Origin: Mesostigma viride
Lineage: Eukaryota; Streptophyta; Mesostigmatophyceae; Mesostigmatales; Mesostigmataceae
DNA: 64,000 bases
Reading direction: 5' to 3'
Assembly: GCA_009746045.1 (NCBI GenBank)
Contig: RPFO01000692.1
Coordinates: 321,285 to 385,284, forward strand
Shown here: positions 1-11,179 of the stretch, piece by piece
Layout: every line of letters starts with the position of its first letter
How positions within the stretch are numbered: the first letter of the stretch is position 1
Position numbers and translations under genes: made by a program
The notes under the pieces: generated by a model
What the model was told of the DNA's origin: nothing
Seen by the model: only the letters and a program-made list of their open reading frames with translations
Database searches by the model: none

Positions 1-26
1 AATTAATTAATTAATTAATTAATTAA
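1..26. repeat. TTAA-type microsatellite tail
   Basis: Pure (AATT)n at the window edge. Elsewhere in this window such tracts are the 3' tails of non-LTR elements (for example 25900-25920 and 60941-60957), so this is probably the end of an element that lies outside the window. Confidence 0.5.
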
Positions 27-554
27 GGGGAGGTGGCACCCCAAAACCCAAAAAATCTGACATATGCTAATATCACTTGAAATTCATTTGCACAATGCTG
101 AATTATGATTGGGGGCACTAAATAACATCTCTAGTGAGTTGTCCATGCACTTGTTGGGGGTACTACCCCCATATATACGCCAATAATGCGCTATAAATAG
201 CAAAAGACGCTAATTAGGGCTGAGTATGCCCCAGCCAATGCACTTATTTGTTGGCTACCAAAAATCAAGGTCATATAGTTCCCTGAGTTTGTAGCTTGCT
301 GAGCTATTTACATCATGGAAATGGCAAAACCTTGAACAGTTATTAATTTTCCCGCAAAACAGGTCATTTTTTACCGGACATTGGGAATAAACATATCATA
401 AACACTTCCGATAAGGCCACAAAATCAACAAAAATTCCGGCTAACAGGGGGACAGCAGTGTTCCAAGTCCCAGGTCATTCCGACAAGTCTAGCTCAAGTT
501 ATTGCGTCAGACGTTTTTAAAAAAATGCCCGCTAAAACAGAAAATGTCACTATA
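27..554. other. no gene seen; one half of a direct repeat
   Basis: AT-rich sequence without a supportable coding exon. A stretch at 473-515 is repeated imperfectly at 823-865 (core ggtcattccgacaagtc), so the PHD exon at 555-782 lies between direct repeats. Confidence 0.4.
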
Positions 555-782
555 TCAGCCCTTGTAAGCATCCTGCACAAGGCAGGCAGGGCAAAACCAA
601 TCCCCCTTGGGCTCCTTAGTCAACGGGGGGTCAGCGCAGCACCCATGCAGTCCTCCCTTGCACCCGAATGTGCTGCACAGCAGGAAAGGGACACCGTCAA
701 TTTCATCCGGGGAAGCACATGCAAGGCAAGGAATATTATCAACATCATTCTCATCATCACTACTACCTTCCCCATCGTCCCC
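555..782 (-). CDS. PHD zinc-finger exon (3' end of a gene)
   Basis: Minus-strand terminal exon ending at a TGA at 555-557. The encoded segment has an acidic run (SSDDENDVDN) followed by a C4HC3 PHD finger: CLAC, then CSTFGC, HGCC and a final WFCPAC, with the usual Trp two residues before the last Cys pair. PHD fingers read histone H3 tails or bind partner proteins in chromatin complexes. A possible acceptor (ggggcag) lies just upstream of 782, so 782 is an inferred exon boundary; the open frame itself continues to an ATG at 833. The rest of the gene was not found with confidence. The exon sits between two direct repeats, so it could be a duplicated or captured fragment. The domain call is strong; the gene model is partial. 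Confidence 0.65.
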   Translation of the reverse strand, partial: GDDGEGSSDDENDVDNIPCLACASPDEIDGVPFLLCSTFGCKGGLHGCCADPPLTKEPKGDWFCPACLVQDAYKG

Positions 783-856
783 CTGCCCCTCCCTTTGCAT
801 CACGTCGTGGCAGCCACCCTTAACACAGGTCATTCCGACAAGTCTTGCTCAAGTAA

Positions 857-2667
857 TAAGGTTATGCGTGCTAAAACCTGAACATAAGCTTAAGGGGGGT
901 TTCTTTGTATATGGCCACTTAGGCATGCTGTTTTCCATCCAAAAAGCCAGAAAGCATGCCCCACTCGATCACAAAACATAAGCAAACGGCTAGGCACCAC
1001 ATCTTCCCTCACCTGCCCTCGGCATGGCCAACCTTGCCAGCGCAAGCATAGCAACACGATCGCTAGGCATACATGCCAAGAGAGCATACACTATACTCTA
1101 CCCAAGGTTACCTTGTAAACTTCATGCCAAGAACTCAGCAAATCTATGATCAAAAGCACATATAATTAACTCTAGCACACTGATGACGACACATGCTCAA
1201 GGTTGGGGGTCACTGTGGCACGCACTGATGGGTTTCCTAGACGACCACTCACTACCTGACAAGGCGCTAAGGACCACTCAGAAAGCAAGTAAACACAATC
1301 ACACTTTACATGCCATCAACATGGATCAAATCCATGCTGAATATGTGTGAAGTACAAAGGGGTGGCCACGCACCTCATACTCCTTCACCGTCCCTCGAGC
1401 ATGGCCAGACTTATAAGTACGTGAATAGCAATAATGATTATGGCACTAACATGCATTACCAGCATTTTCTATGTTTCTCCCAGGTTAGATTGTAAGGGTT
1501 ATGCCAACCAAGCTTACCAACACAGCAACAACTCCTTAACTGCACTACCCGACATGGGCAACAAACTGGAACTATGGAGGGCAAGGAACCAAGGAGATCA
1601 TGGCATACAAAGCTTGTATGCAGTCAACCATGTCAACCATGGTTGGCTCAGCAACATTGCTGTCTTGTCACATCATCATAACAAGGAAAGCTCAAATAAA
1701 CCAATGATGGCAGCTATCTACATGCAGTCACACAAATGCAATATCTCCAACATGATCGTCGATTTAAAAAATTCCTTCCCTGCACGATAAAATGCAAAGA
1801 AACCAGTGGCGGCCGTTCAGCTTCTGACCGCTGTGATGCCGCTGCGAGGAAAGGGTGCGTCACTATCACACAACAAGAAGCGTCCATACGCACAACATCC
1901 TTGCCAGAACACGTGCTATGAAATCCCTTACGCCTTCCCTAGGATCTATCGGCTGAGACTGAAGCGGATTTGATCAAGACATCAACGAAAACAAGCTAAA
2001 GCTGCCAGGTATTCGTCAACACGACGGCAAGCAACGGAGAGTTAACTGGCGGAAACTGACCAAAACGAACGCAAAAAACTTCGAACGATGAGCTCTTCGA
2101 AGAAAGAACTGATAGTAGATAACAGTCGCCACAAATCTATACCTTGCCCTCGTAGATCCCTCGCCCAGGCGCGCAACAACGGCCGTTCTTCCATGGAAGG
2201 TTCCGACATGCACTGCGCAGGCCTGAAAAAATACTTACAGAGAATGGCCGAAAATGTAGCAAAAAGCACCCGTTCGGTTTAGAATTCGATGCTACCGATA
2301 TGAATGCATCCTTCACGGTCAAAAAGACCCCCAAAACTGAGAATTTACTGCCGCAATCACGAATTCTATTTTATTCCGCGCGACCAAAAAATGCAGATTA
2401 CCCCCCATGCCGATGGCAGTAAAAGAAAGCAGCGATATTGTAAACCAGCCACTTGCCGCCGCAATCCAACATCATTAAATCATTGTCTTCAACATCCTAG
2501 CATTTTTTTGGCATTTCTCTAGCCCTACATTGCTAGTTTCGCCTAAACGCAGTCGCCATGGCCACTTCCGCTATAGTGGTGCGCGCACGGAGCACCCACT
2601 TTTCACGGTACGGCCGGTGCCGCGAATTTTTTCGCGCGGAAAATATTCGGCGCGCCACGTCCCCTTA
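857..2667. other. no supportable gene
   Basis: Mixed-composition sequence with only short unrelated open frames on both strands, none with a recognisable domain or convincing splice set. It ends at a long TTAA tail. Confidence 0.4.
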
Positions 2668-2725
2668 ATTAATTAATTAATTAATTAATTAATTAATTAA
2701 TTAATTAATTAATTAATTAATTAAT
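2668..2725 (+). repeat. (TTAA)n tract, probable retroelement tail
   Basis: About 58 bp of pure TTAATTAA. It abuts ccattccatccc, the 3'-UTR sequence of LINE-C that is also the insertion target of the LINE-A copy at 30071-32397. It therefore looks like the tail of another element inserted at the same kind of site. Confidence 0.55.
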
Positions 2726-2791
2726 CCATTCCATCCCACTGAGGACTTATGCTCACGTGACGCAGTCACGTGTCTATTAATTAATTAATGC
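2726..2791 (+). mobile_element. LINE-C type 3' end with G-box palindrome
   Basis: Short 5'-truncated copy of the 3' terminus also seen, reversed, at 29988-30059. It has CCATTCCATCCC, then the hairpin CACGTGACGCAGTCACGTG at 2754-2772, then a TTAATTAA tail. Confidence 0.6.
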
Positions 2792-3020
2792 CCCAACCAT
2801 TGAGTCACTGGAGGGGGATATAACCCTTGTCTGAGCTGTCCTCTACTGGAATGGCAGACGAGGCGGTAGTGTAGCGGCTATCCTCAGGAAGGTCACTTGT
2901 CGCAGATGGCAGCCCATTTCTCCTTGTCTATCATGCGGGCGCGGAGTACAGATAGTCCCAGAAGCCCTGCATCCTCAAGCGATTGGGTCACATAGGCCTG
3001 GGTCGCGCCGCGTCAGGCCA
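2792..3020 (-). mobile_element. LINE-D ORF2 C-terminal fragment
   Basis: Reading the minus strand, this matches the C-terminus of the reverse-transcriptase ORF at 33883-34329, including the SRYTTASSA-type tail and the upstream ...MIDKEKWAAICDK-like segment. An internal deletion removes part of the tail. It is a decayed 5'-truncated LINE copy, not functional. Confidence 0.65.
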
Positions 3021-3171
3021 TGGAGTATAGGCAAGAAGGTGACAGCAGCAAGTCACCACCCGCGAGGCCACCAGACATGGCTGGTTGCCTCAATTATCTA
3101 TCTGGACACAAACAAGACTGACAAGAAGAGAGGCACCGGCCAACAACAAGATTGACTCATTGAGCGTCAAC

Positions 3172-3752
3172 GCCAGCGATGCAATTGTGATGGGCGACGG
3201 ATGCAATTATGATGGGCGACGGATGCAATTGTGATGGGCGACGGATGCAATTGTGATGGGCGACGGATGCAATTATGATGGGCGACGGATGCAATTATGA
3301 TGGGCGACGGATGCAATCATGATGGGCGACGGATGCAATCATGTCGATGGGCAACGGATGCAATTATGATGGGCGACGGATGCAATTGTGATGGGCGACG
3401 GATGCAATCATGATGGGCAACGGATGCAATTGTGATGGGCGACGGATGCAATTGTGATGGGCGACGGATGCAATTGTGATGGGCGACGGATGCAATCATG
3501 ATGGGCGACGGATGCAATTGTGATGGGCGACGGATGCAATTGTGATGGGCGACGGATGCAATTGTGATGGGCGACGGATGCAATTGTGATGGGCGACGGA
3601 TGCAATTGTGATGGGCGACGGATGCAATTGTGATGGGCGACGGATGCAATTGTGATGGGCGACGGATGCAATTATGATGGGCGACGGATGCAATTGTGAT
3701 GGACGACGGATGCAATTGTGATGGGCGACGGATGCAATTGTGATGGGCGACG
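3172..3752. repeat. 22-bp minisatellite, about 26 copies
   Basis: Tandem unit gatgggcgacggatgcaatt plus two variable bases (gt, at or ca). A 22-bp period keeps three different reading frames open across 66 bp, which explains the repetitive open frames on the minus strand; these are not regarded as genes. Confidence 0.9.
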
Positions 3753-4080
3753 GGGCGGGACCGGCACGCGGACGCCCACACACGGCACCCAGCGTACACC
3801 ATCATTCAATCATTTGTATCGTTCAGCCGTCTTTTGATGCATCCAGGCCTAACTAGTTGGGCGCACAGCATCCAGGTCTAGTTGCCCCATAAGCCAGAGA
3901 TGGGGTTAGATAGGTTTAGGCTTAAAATAGATGTGTGAACCCCCAAGGGGGGCAAGTGTCGGATTCATCATGGGTGCACAAGCGCTGCCTCTACTGCCAC
4001 CGCTCCCGGCCAAAAACGGCATGTCCCATAGCATAATTTCCGCTAGTGCCAAAAGGGGAGTGGTCACAACCCGCCACGGC
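3753..4080. other. no gene seen
   Basis: Unique sequence between the 22-bp minisatellite and the putative exon at 4081-4203. Nothing recognised. Confidence 0.4.
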
Positions 4081-4203
4081 CTATTGCCGCTGCGCCTTGA
4101 GCGCCGCGATCTGACTGTTGGCCTCGTGGAGCGCGGACGACAGCAGCGACACGTGCGGGACAAGCGCTGACTCCATGTGCCGGGCCATGTCGCCGCGGGC
4201 CAC
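4081..4203 (-). CDS. possible terminal exon, short coiled coil
   Basis: Minus-strand segment with an acceptor-like gcgcag directly upstream of 4203 and a TAG at 4081-4083. It encodes 40 residues containing MARHMESALVPHVSLLSS and ending HEANSQIAALKAQRQ, which has heptad-like hydrophobic spacing. Codon use is GC-rich like the other host exons here. No upstream exon was found in the adjoining sequence, and no family is recognised. It could also be a decayed retroelement ORF1 fragment, since it lies between element remnants. Confidence 0.35.
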   Translation of the reverse strand: MARGDMARHMESALVPHVSLLSSALHEANSQIAALKAQRQ

Positions 4204-5323
4204 CTGCGCGCCAGGTGGCAAACAAGCCATGACCGAAAGGTGGCAAACAAGCTGTGACCGACAGGCGGAAACAACCGGTAGGGAGCACTAGGGACTACAC
4301 ACATAGCCTGCGACAGCCACAACGCTTGACAGCCACAACGCTTGCCTGATGTAGGCACGCTTCACAGGATGACCAACGTGGGGCCATCGGCCAGCGCCCC
4401 ACTTCGAGGGAGGGCCGACGAGGACGGACGAGGGGCCAAAGATAGCCGGTGGAAAACAGAAGGGAGAAGAATAAGAATAAGATACAAGGCGAAAGAAGAA
4501 TGGAGAAGAAGATACAAGGCGGGCTAGGTGCTATACTTTTATGCTGTTGATATGTAAGAAGTCGGTATAGTAAATATATTTAATCAATTAATTAATGGAA
4601 GAAGTCCTGAGAACTTCCCTAGCAAAGTAGGGGTTATTAATGAGACAAACTACGTCAACATGATTTTGTCACTTATGCAACAAAGGTATGTTAGAGGACA
4701 TATTGCCCCCGCAAAACAAGACCAGTTTTTCTCTGCATGCCTAAGACCCGAAGACACCCTCGGACCTTGGGGGTGAGCCTGGCCATGACCCCTCGGGCAT
4801 TCGGGGATGCTTTCCAACCCCACGGTCCCAACCCCATGATCCCAAACAGACTTCCTTGCCTTGACAATCGACGAACAAGAAATCGGAGGTATGTGCGTTG
4901 GGAGCAGGCCGAGAACAAACCGGTTTTCTGGGACTTATACAACGGATTGCTGTCAGTGATGCCGTTACCGAGTCATGGTCACACCCCCAGTCACTGGCCC
5001 TAGCCCCTAGGAGAAGGACGTGGGCAGTAACGGAGGCCCGCGTGGACAATAGCAGTGAACGGTAGTCCACTGCCCAGTCTGCCACCCGACATCCCACGCT
5101 GCACCGGGGCTCCCAAGCACACCGGTTAGAGCTCCGCAACCTCCCAAAGGAGGCAAGTGTTTGTCATGCCATCGCCAGTGGTAGTGTCATCGTGGCGGTA
5201 TAAGCACCACCGGCATAGTTATACTACACCATAAGTATATACCGTGTACAAGGTGCTGTGAGCACACTGCCAGAAGGTAGAATTCACTAGAAATGACGTA
5301 GACTGCGTCGCGTTGGTACCCCT
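4204..5323. other. no supportable gene
   Basis: Short overlapping frames only. A TTAATTAATTAA tract at 4584-4595 may mark another old element tail. Confidence 0.35.
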
Positions 5324-5334
5324 GGGGAAGCCTT

Positions 5335-7349
5335 AATTAATTAATTAATAAGCACGTGACTGCGTCACGTGGGTGCCAATACAGAGTAAAGGAACCTTCA
5401 ACCCTATATACACAGTGAGAAGGAGGGAGGGCGCCCTAGCTTCTCTCACTGCCGCAGGTGGGCAGGCCACAGAGCGCTCTCTCCACGGCATGGTGCCGGG
5501 GCGCAACACTGTGGGTGCAATACAACCAGTGCAATACCATAGGTAGGCTGACGCATAGCTTATGCTACAAATGTGAGGTGGGCTCAAGACGTCGGCTAAT
5601 TAAGGCGCAAGCTGATGGCCACAAGGTGCCAGAGCTAATTGAAGGTACTATAACGCTGTGCGCTAATATCGTTTCAAGTGCTGTAATGCCTAAGCTATCC
5701 CATCATCGATTGCCCCCATCTAGACAACTAGCTGGAGTGCTCTATCCCGGGGAAGCCCGGGGGGGCTTCCACAGTTTCTTGTTGACGTAGAGGTCCCCGC
5801 CCCGCCAGTACACTTGGGGCTTCTCGGGGTTGGTCTTGTGGCGGATGTAGTCGGGCCACTGATCGCGGCGTTGCTGCTGCTGGGCTGGCGTCAGGTCGTC
5901 GTCAAGCGACCAGGAGGTGTCCACCAGCTTCTTGCGGCGAGAGAGGAACCGAACTCGGGCTGTGATGTCGCTGAAGGTGAGGACCACTGGAGGGGGCCCA
6001 GCCTTGGCCCGTGGATGGGGCAGGCGGTAGGCGCCCTGCAGTATCGCACCTGGCAGCTGCATGCGCGCCAAGAGCTGTTTCTTCAGCTCGTCGAGAAGAG
6101 AGTCTGGGGTCTCCTCCGGCAGCATGTCGAAGCGCCTGAGGATGACCCGGCAGCGGCGACGGTCGCGGTCAGCGGCCTCGCGGCGCGTGTCTTCCAGCTC
6201 CTGGAGCTTGGTGGTGATGGCGGTCGTGGTAGAGGATGCCTGGCTCTTGAGCAGGTCCGCCCAGGAGGCGCGAGTCGAGGGGTCATCACTAGCCCTACCA
6301 GCAGGTTGGGCGGCGATGGTGGCCGTTCGCTCGGCGATCTCGGGGACCTGCGTGGCCAGGGCGTCTACCTTGGCGGCAACTGCCTCAAGTTTCACGGTGC
6401 CTTGGCCGACTCGGCCTTCCACCTGGTTAAGGCGGGTGGTCACAGTGGCTGTGGCCTCGGAAACTTTGGTGGCAATGTGCTCTTGCGTAGCAGTAAACTG
6501 AGGCTGGAGCTTAAGGGCGACTCTGGCTTCAATGTTGTTGACCTTGGCCGAGAGAGTGTTGAGTGGGCCGTCAGGCGCGTTCAGGGCGGCGAGCTGCTCA
6601 GCCATCGGCGCCAGCTGCTCCGCCACTGCAGCTCGGATGGAGTCCGTGCTGGGGGAGGTGCTGCTCTGCGGGGATGCTGCAGCTGCTGTGGCTGCCCGTC
6701 TGCGCTCATGCAGGAGGCTCCTGAGGCCAGCGTAGCCAATCTGGGTGATGTCGTGGGCGTCGCAGCGCAGGTAGCTGCACATGATGACTGCCTTCAAGTA
6801 CGCCTCCGGTTCTTGAAGCAGCCATTCCCAGGCGGGCTTGGTGACCTTGTCGCCAGGGGTAGGCAGGAAAAGTTCGTCATGGCGGGCCAGGAACTTGATA
6901 ACATCGTCACATTGTTCCTTCGTGAGCGTAAAGATTTCCAAGATGCAAAAATCCCGCTGGCCGGCGCCGAAGCGGCGGACGTCCCATTTGGTATGGGAAG
7001 TTCGGGTTTTCTTGGGAATGGGCGACGAATTTGGCGTAGAGCACTGCGTCGAGGGAGGCAGACCGGGGGGGAGAGCTTCGATCAGCGCAAAAAGGTTGGC
7101 GTCCGCAGGAGTTGATGTCGCACGTGCTGCTGTCGACGGGAATGCCGACGACAGCTCAAAATGTTTGTCAAGGCTGCGTTTTGGTGGCATTTGCAAAATA
7201 CTGCGTTACAGCCGTAACCGATTATACTAGCAGATGCGTCTTGAAAAGACGCATCTGATGCAAGTAGCCTGACTGAATTTGGGGCTCAGACGCAAAAGTT
7301 CTGAGCTCCGCCGTCAGCCATGTCCGCTCGTGGCTCGTGGCTCGTGCCA
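5335..7349 (-). mobile_element. E1: complete ORF1-only non-LTR element, 2015 bp
   Basis: Bounded by an exact 11-bp duplication, GGGGAAGCCTT, at 5324-5334 and 7350-7360. On the minus strand the unit runs: (CTCGTGG)n-type 5' end, a 5' UTR of about 150 bp, an intact 484-residue ORF1 (5742-7196), a 3' UTR, the hairpin CACGTGACTGCGTCACGTG at 5353-5371, and a TTAATTAA tail at 5335-5350. There is no room for an ORF2. The host sequence rejoined across the duplication resembles another copy of the same 3' UTR, so E1 inserted into its own kind. Confidence 0.85.
5742..7196 (-). CDS. ORF1-like RNA-binding protein of E1, intact
   Basis: 484 residues. Residues about 1-60 are low-complexity and Pro/Ser/Thr rich. 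Residues about 190-300 have regular Leu/Val/Ala spacing (LAPMAEQLAAL, VNNIEARVALK, KLEAVAAKVDALATQV), suggesting a coiled coil. Residues about 340-440 look like the RRM-plus-CTD unit of LINE-1-type ORF1 proteins: CRVILRRFDMLPEE, GAYRLPHPRAKAGPPPVVL, then VRFLSRRKKL. A conserved C-terminal block follows (DDDLTPAQQQQRRDQWP, VYWRGGDLYVNKKLW). ORF1 proteins of this architecture coat element RNA and act as chaperones during target-primed reverse transcription. The frame is uninterrupted, unlike in E2-E4. A long opposite-strand open frame over the same bases is a GC-content shadow. Confidence 0.85.
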   Translation of the reverse strand: MQMPPKRSLDKHFELSSAFPSTAARATSTPADANLFALIEALPPGLPPSTQCSTPNSSPIPKKTRTSHTKWDVRRFGAGQRDFCILEIFTLTKEQCDDVIKFLARHDELFLPTPGDKVTKPAWEWLLQEPEAYLKAVIMCSYLRCDAHDITQIGYAGLRSLLHERRRAATAAAASPQSSTSPSTDSIRAAVAEQLAPMAEQLAALNAPDGPLNTLSAKVNNIEARVALKLQPQFTATQEHIATKVSEATATVTTRLNQVEGRVGQGTVKLEAVAAKVDALATQVPEIAERTATIAAQPAGRASDDPSTRASWADLLKSQASSTTTAITTKLQELEDTRREAADRDRRRCRVILRRFDMLPEETPDSLLDELKKQLLARMQLPGAILQGAYRLPHPRAKAGPPPVVLTFSDITARVRFLSRRKKLVDTSWSLDDDLTPAQQQQRRDQWPDYIRHKTNPEKPQVYWRGGDLYVNKKLWKPPRASPG

Positions 7350-7360
7350 GGGGAAGCCTT

Positions 7361-7580
7361 GAACCCCTATATACCGCGAGGAGGAGTGCACCCCATGCCG
7401 TGAGAACGGTGGATGCCATACATCGATGACATTGCTTGCTGCATTTATTAATATATAAGCACTTCGATTGCGTCATGTGGCTACGTACAATACAGGAACC
7501 TTCGGCCCCTACACGCAACAAGCAGGGAGGGCGCCCTCAAATAGCTAGCACTAGCTTTTCCCTGTCGCAAGTGGGCAGGC
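7361..7580 (-). repeat. copies of the E1-type 3' UTR
   Basis: 7361-7400 continues the pre-insertion host of E1. 7456-7575 is a diverged copy of 5353-5470 (ggaaccttc...cccctacac...gcagggagggcgccct...gcaagtgggcaggcca). A further fragment lies near 49400-49455. Confidence 0.6.
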
Positions 7581-8142
7581 CATCCTGGTGGTAGGTCATA
7601 TAAGAACCTGTTGGAGCTCTGCTACCTGCCCACCTCTGGAGGCACGTGTCAAGCTAGCCATCAGTGATCGTCGACAGTTCCCACGGGACGCTGTCATGCA
7701 TACACTGGCTACCTGGCAATCAACAAGTGAACCATAACGCAACCATTACCTACTATATATACCTACTATGTATGTATAATCAACAAGTGAACCATAACGT
7801 AACCATTACCTACTTTTTCTGATTCAACAGATAGATGGGTTGACTATACATCTACACATCATTTTCTACCTCCATTTTCTGCCGCCATTTTCTACCGCCA
7901 TTTTGTACTGTCATTTTGAATTCTACGTCGTTTGGTACCGCCGTGAGGAACCCTTGTAGGTCATCCTTTCCACACACGCTACAGCACCCCTCGAATCTCT
8001 AACCATCTATCTGCACCTCCTGCTCGCCAGTGTGGGGCACCGCTTTACTGATGAAACCTTTCTACACATGCTACAGCGCCCCCTATTCCATGACTCTGCA
8101 CCTGCTGCGTCCCTCCTCTAAAACTCTGCACCTCCTGCTCAC
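7581..8142. other. no gene; local duplications
   Basis: Contains duplicated blocks such as atcaacaagtgaaccataacg (7729 and 7780), cattttctaccgccattt (7860-7915) and a second copy of the TRAF-exon donor flank (8015-8040). Probably intron or spacer of the TRAF gene. Confidence 0.4.
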
Positions 8143-8298
8143 CAGTGTCGGGCACCCCGGGATGCTGCACGCGATGTGCGTTTTGAGGCATGCGGTCGCC
8201 ACATGTAAGGGGAGCGCCTCACGTCGCACCCTGGCGCCGCAGCCGCCGTTGTGGGTGCAGGGCACCTCGGTGGCCGGGCACTGGATGTCCCGGTGCGC
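8143..8298 (-). CDS. TRAF-type zinc-finger exon
   Basis: A 52-codon internal exon, phase 0 at both ends: acceptor ...acgtcag before 8298 and donor ACACTG|GTGAGC after 8143. It encodes DIQCPATEVPCTHNGGC, GARVRREALPLHVATAC and HIACSIPGC. The Cys/His pattern (C-x6-C, GCG, H-x4-C, C-x4-C) and the GARVRR...LPLHVATAC signature are those of TRAF-type zinc fingers, which mediate protein-protein contacts, often next to RING domains in E3 ligases. No neighbouring exon was identified within about 1 kb on either side. The donor flank is duplicated downstream. Confidence 0.7.
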
Positions 8299-9399
8299 CT
8301 GACGTAACCATGGAATCAAGGACGTATCCAGGAGATGGCCAGACATCAGTATCCTTGGGACGAATAGGGTATCAAAGAGATAGCCAGATAGCCAGATGTC
8401 AGCAATACGTTGGGGGCAGCGGGTATAACAGGTTGGCCTCCCCATTTGTGCCGTCCAATGATGCGGAACCTCACAGCGCTGGCAACGCCGGCCGCAACGC
8501 TGGTAGTACCTTCATACCAGTAGGGATGAGGGCGTGCACAATTTTCTTGATAAGTTTTTGTCATGTTTTTGTCATGTTCCCAAAGTTGCGCACACGGGCT
8601 GGAGCAGTGGTTCTGAGCAGTGGGGCAATATCGCAAGAAAACGCTGAGATTTGAAGGCGGAGGATGGGAGGTGGTGGGTGGGAGTGGGGCAGGGAGGGGG
8701 AAGGCGAATGATGGGAGGCTTCCAGGACCCACACCCGTTAGCGATAACACAGGCCCATGTGTCATGTGAGTTTGACCCTGGGTCATCCAGAAAGATAAAA
8801 CTATGCAGCATTATATCCTCAGTATGTCCAGCGCCAGCATAATTAATAGAGCGCCAGCATGTCCAACACTAGAGAGGGTTTATGTAAGTAACCGGGGCGA
8901 AAGGAGGAGGTGACAAAGCGTGACGTGTATAGATCCGCCATGCATGACGAGCATACGCTTGTTTCTATTTCGCGCTGTATTTGTGTTGCCGATCCAATGC
9001 CCGTAAATGGTCATGTCCGACGAAATTATGACGTAGCCTCATATAACCACACAAATGTATCCTATACTATATTATTATACATCCTATGCTATATTTATCC
9101 ACTTGATTGATATATCCGCCCAGGGGCCGCGGGCCATGCCACACATATCAACTAACGCATGTCCGCGTACGACCCATCGGCTACTCCCCACGCATAGTAA
9201 ACAGCAGGTGCCATAAAGATAAAAATGTGCACCCGCTGCGCCCCACGAAGCCATGAGCACCCGTAGTGCCCCACCCCAGCGGCCCCGCGGTCATCCACAT
9301 GGAGGACAACCGACAAGCATCCATGCATCATACACACAGACAACATACACAGAGAGACCACAACACACGCACATACATGCACAAACAACACAGAAAGAA
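8299..9399. other. no supportable gene
   Basis: Low-complexity purine-rich stretches (8655-8710) and AT-rich stretches (9010-9110). No domain or convincing exon seen. Confidence 0.4.
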
Positions 9400-9592
9400 A
9401 GGCGACACACACGGAAAGACAATACACCCAAACAGACAACACACCCACCCACAGACAAAACACCAAAACAGACAACACACCCACCCACAGACAAAACACC
9501 CAAACAGAAAACACACCCAAACAGACAGCACACCCACCCACAGACAAAACACCCAAACAGGCAACACACACACACACACACACACACACACT
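9400..9592. repeat. 35-bp-type imperfect array and (CA)n
   Basis: About four units of aaacagacaacacacccacc plus cacagacaaaacacc, then (CA)13 at 9565-9590. This is the edge of the next array. Confidence 0.8.
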
Positions 9593-10130
9593 CAGAGAGA
9601 GAATAACCTGAGAGACGCCACACAAAGACAGCACACCCACACAAGGACGAGAGAGAGAACACTCAGAGAGAGAATAACCTGAGAAACGCCACACAAAGAC
9701 AGCACACCCACACAAGGGCGAGAGAGAGAACACTCAGAGAGAGAATATACTGAGAGACGCCACACAAAGACAGCACACCCACACAAGGACAAGAGAGAGA
9801 GAACACTCAGAGAGAGAATATACTGAGAGACGCCACACAAAGACAGCACACCCACACAAGGACAAGAGAGAGAGAACACTCAGAGAGAGAATATACTGAG
9901 AGACGCCACACAAAGACAGCACACCCACACAAGGACAAGAGAGAGAGAACACTCAGAGAGAGAATATATACTGAGAGACGCCACACAAAGACAGCACACC
10001 CACACAAGGACAAGAGAGAGAGAACACTCAGAGAGAGAATATACTGAGAGACGCCACACAAAGACAGCACACCCACACAAGGACAAGAGAGAGAGAACAC
10101 TCAGAGAGAGAATATACTGAGAGACGCCAA
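9593..10130. repeat. 73-bp minisatellite, about 7.4 copies
   Basis: Unit begins gagagaatatactgagagac and contains gccacacaaagacagcac and acacaaggacaagagag. One unit has a 2-bp insertion (atatata near 9964). Because 73 is not a multiple of three, each unit opens a new frame; the resulting Cys/Leu-rich frames are artefacts. Confidence 0.9.
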
Positions 10131-11179
10131 AAGTTGGAAAAGAAGCTAGCCGCCGATCCCCCATGCGACGCAAGAACATGGCAGCAATGGGCGCAGGCCC
10201 GGGGAAATGGTGCGGGTTGACTTCCAGTGTTGCTGTGTTTGAGGGTTCTAAGTGTGGACTTTAAGACGTGATTATTCTCCTCTAAGAACCTGAGACTAGA
10301 TGTTTTTGAGATAGGAGGCCCTGATTACAGGGATGTAAAACCCCATCTGCTTCTCCCAAGAGATGGTGGATTTCTGTTAGTGTTACTCCTCCTCAAAGGG
10401 TCAGTAGTTGGTTTGTGGAACTGGTGGTTCCAGTCTTGAGGGGGAGATATGTAACAAGCAAAAATGATTTGTTGTTACATCCTTTGTTTTGTGAACGTTT
10501 GGCTTTTATTTGAGGACTTTTGGATCAGTATTGAGAAAGTTATGAGATTTCTAAGGCGGCGGTACTTGAAACTTGAGCTTTGTCAACCAACTGTCAGAGG
10601 CCCTCATTGGTCGTGGCCTGATCCACGTGGGGCTATAGTATGTTGGTTGGTACTACCAAGTCTTAAATGCTCCTTTGGGACTTTAGTGCTTACTACAGAT
10701 CTAGGATCTCACGTATCTAGATTCTGCCAGGCTGCGTGTGGTGTTTTTCTGTTTTGTGTGACTAGGATGGATACGAAGATCTTGTTTAGAATTCCATGAT
10801 TCTGATTGGTTCTTTTCAGGCTAAGGTTGAGGCATGCTCGACAAGCACGTCGATATCATGGACGTGGGGTCGCCATTGTCACTACGTTGGTTTTGATCCA
10901 TCATGGTATAATAAAGCTTGTCTTTGTTGTCCATTCATAAAGCTCTTTGGTACTAGACTACTTGCAGTTCCACAGAAGGCGTCTAGGGCACACGCTTGTC
11001 GTTGTGTCTACAAGGGGTTGTGGTTCCTTCAATCACGTCACTGTGGAATTTCCAGCTCAACGTTGCCTGGATACTTGACGTTCTGTGACCCAAGAAAGCA
11101 ACCCAGGTAATCTTATATCTTAGTATCTTTCGTATTGGACTAGGGATGATGTTGATGATCATTTTTAGATGTTACAATT
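10131..11179. other. no recognised gene
   Basis: A T-rich, less GC-rich region with two overlapping plus frames (10464-10799 and 10796-11110) that match no family I recognise and lack clear splice logic. It could be decayed element sequence. Confidence 0.35.

Noticed and set aside
2668-2725. TTAATTAA tracts as telomere or satellite sequence
   Set aside because: They follow element 3' hairpins throughout the window, so they are retroelement tails.
3317-3805. Minus-strand frame of 162 codons with 22-residue repeats
   Set aside because: Explained by the 22-bp minisatellite.
5814-7115. 433-codon plus-strand open frame
   Set aside because: Antisense shadow of the E1 ORF1; composition and lack of motifs indicate a GC artefact.
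10464-11110. Two overlapping plus frames as genes
   Set aside because: No recognisable motif, no splice logic and unlike the GC-rich codon use of the real exons here.
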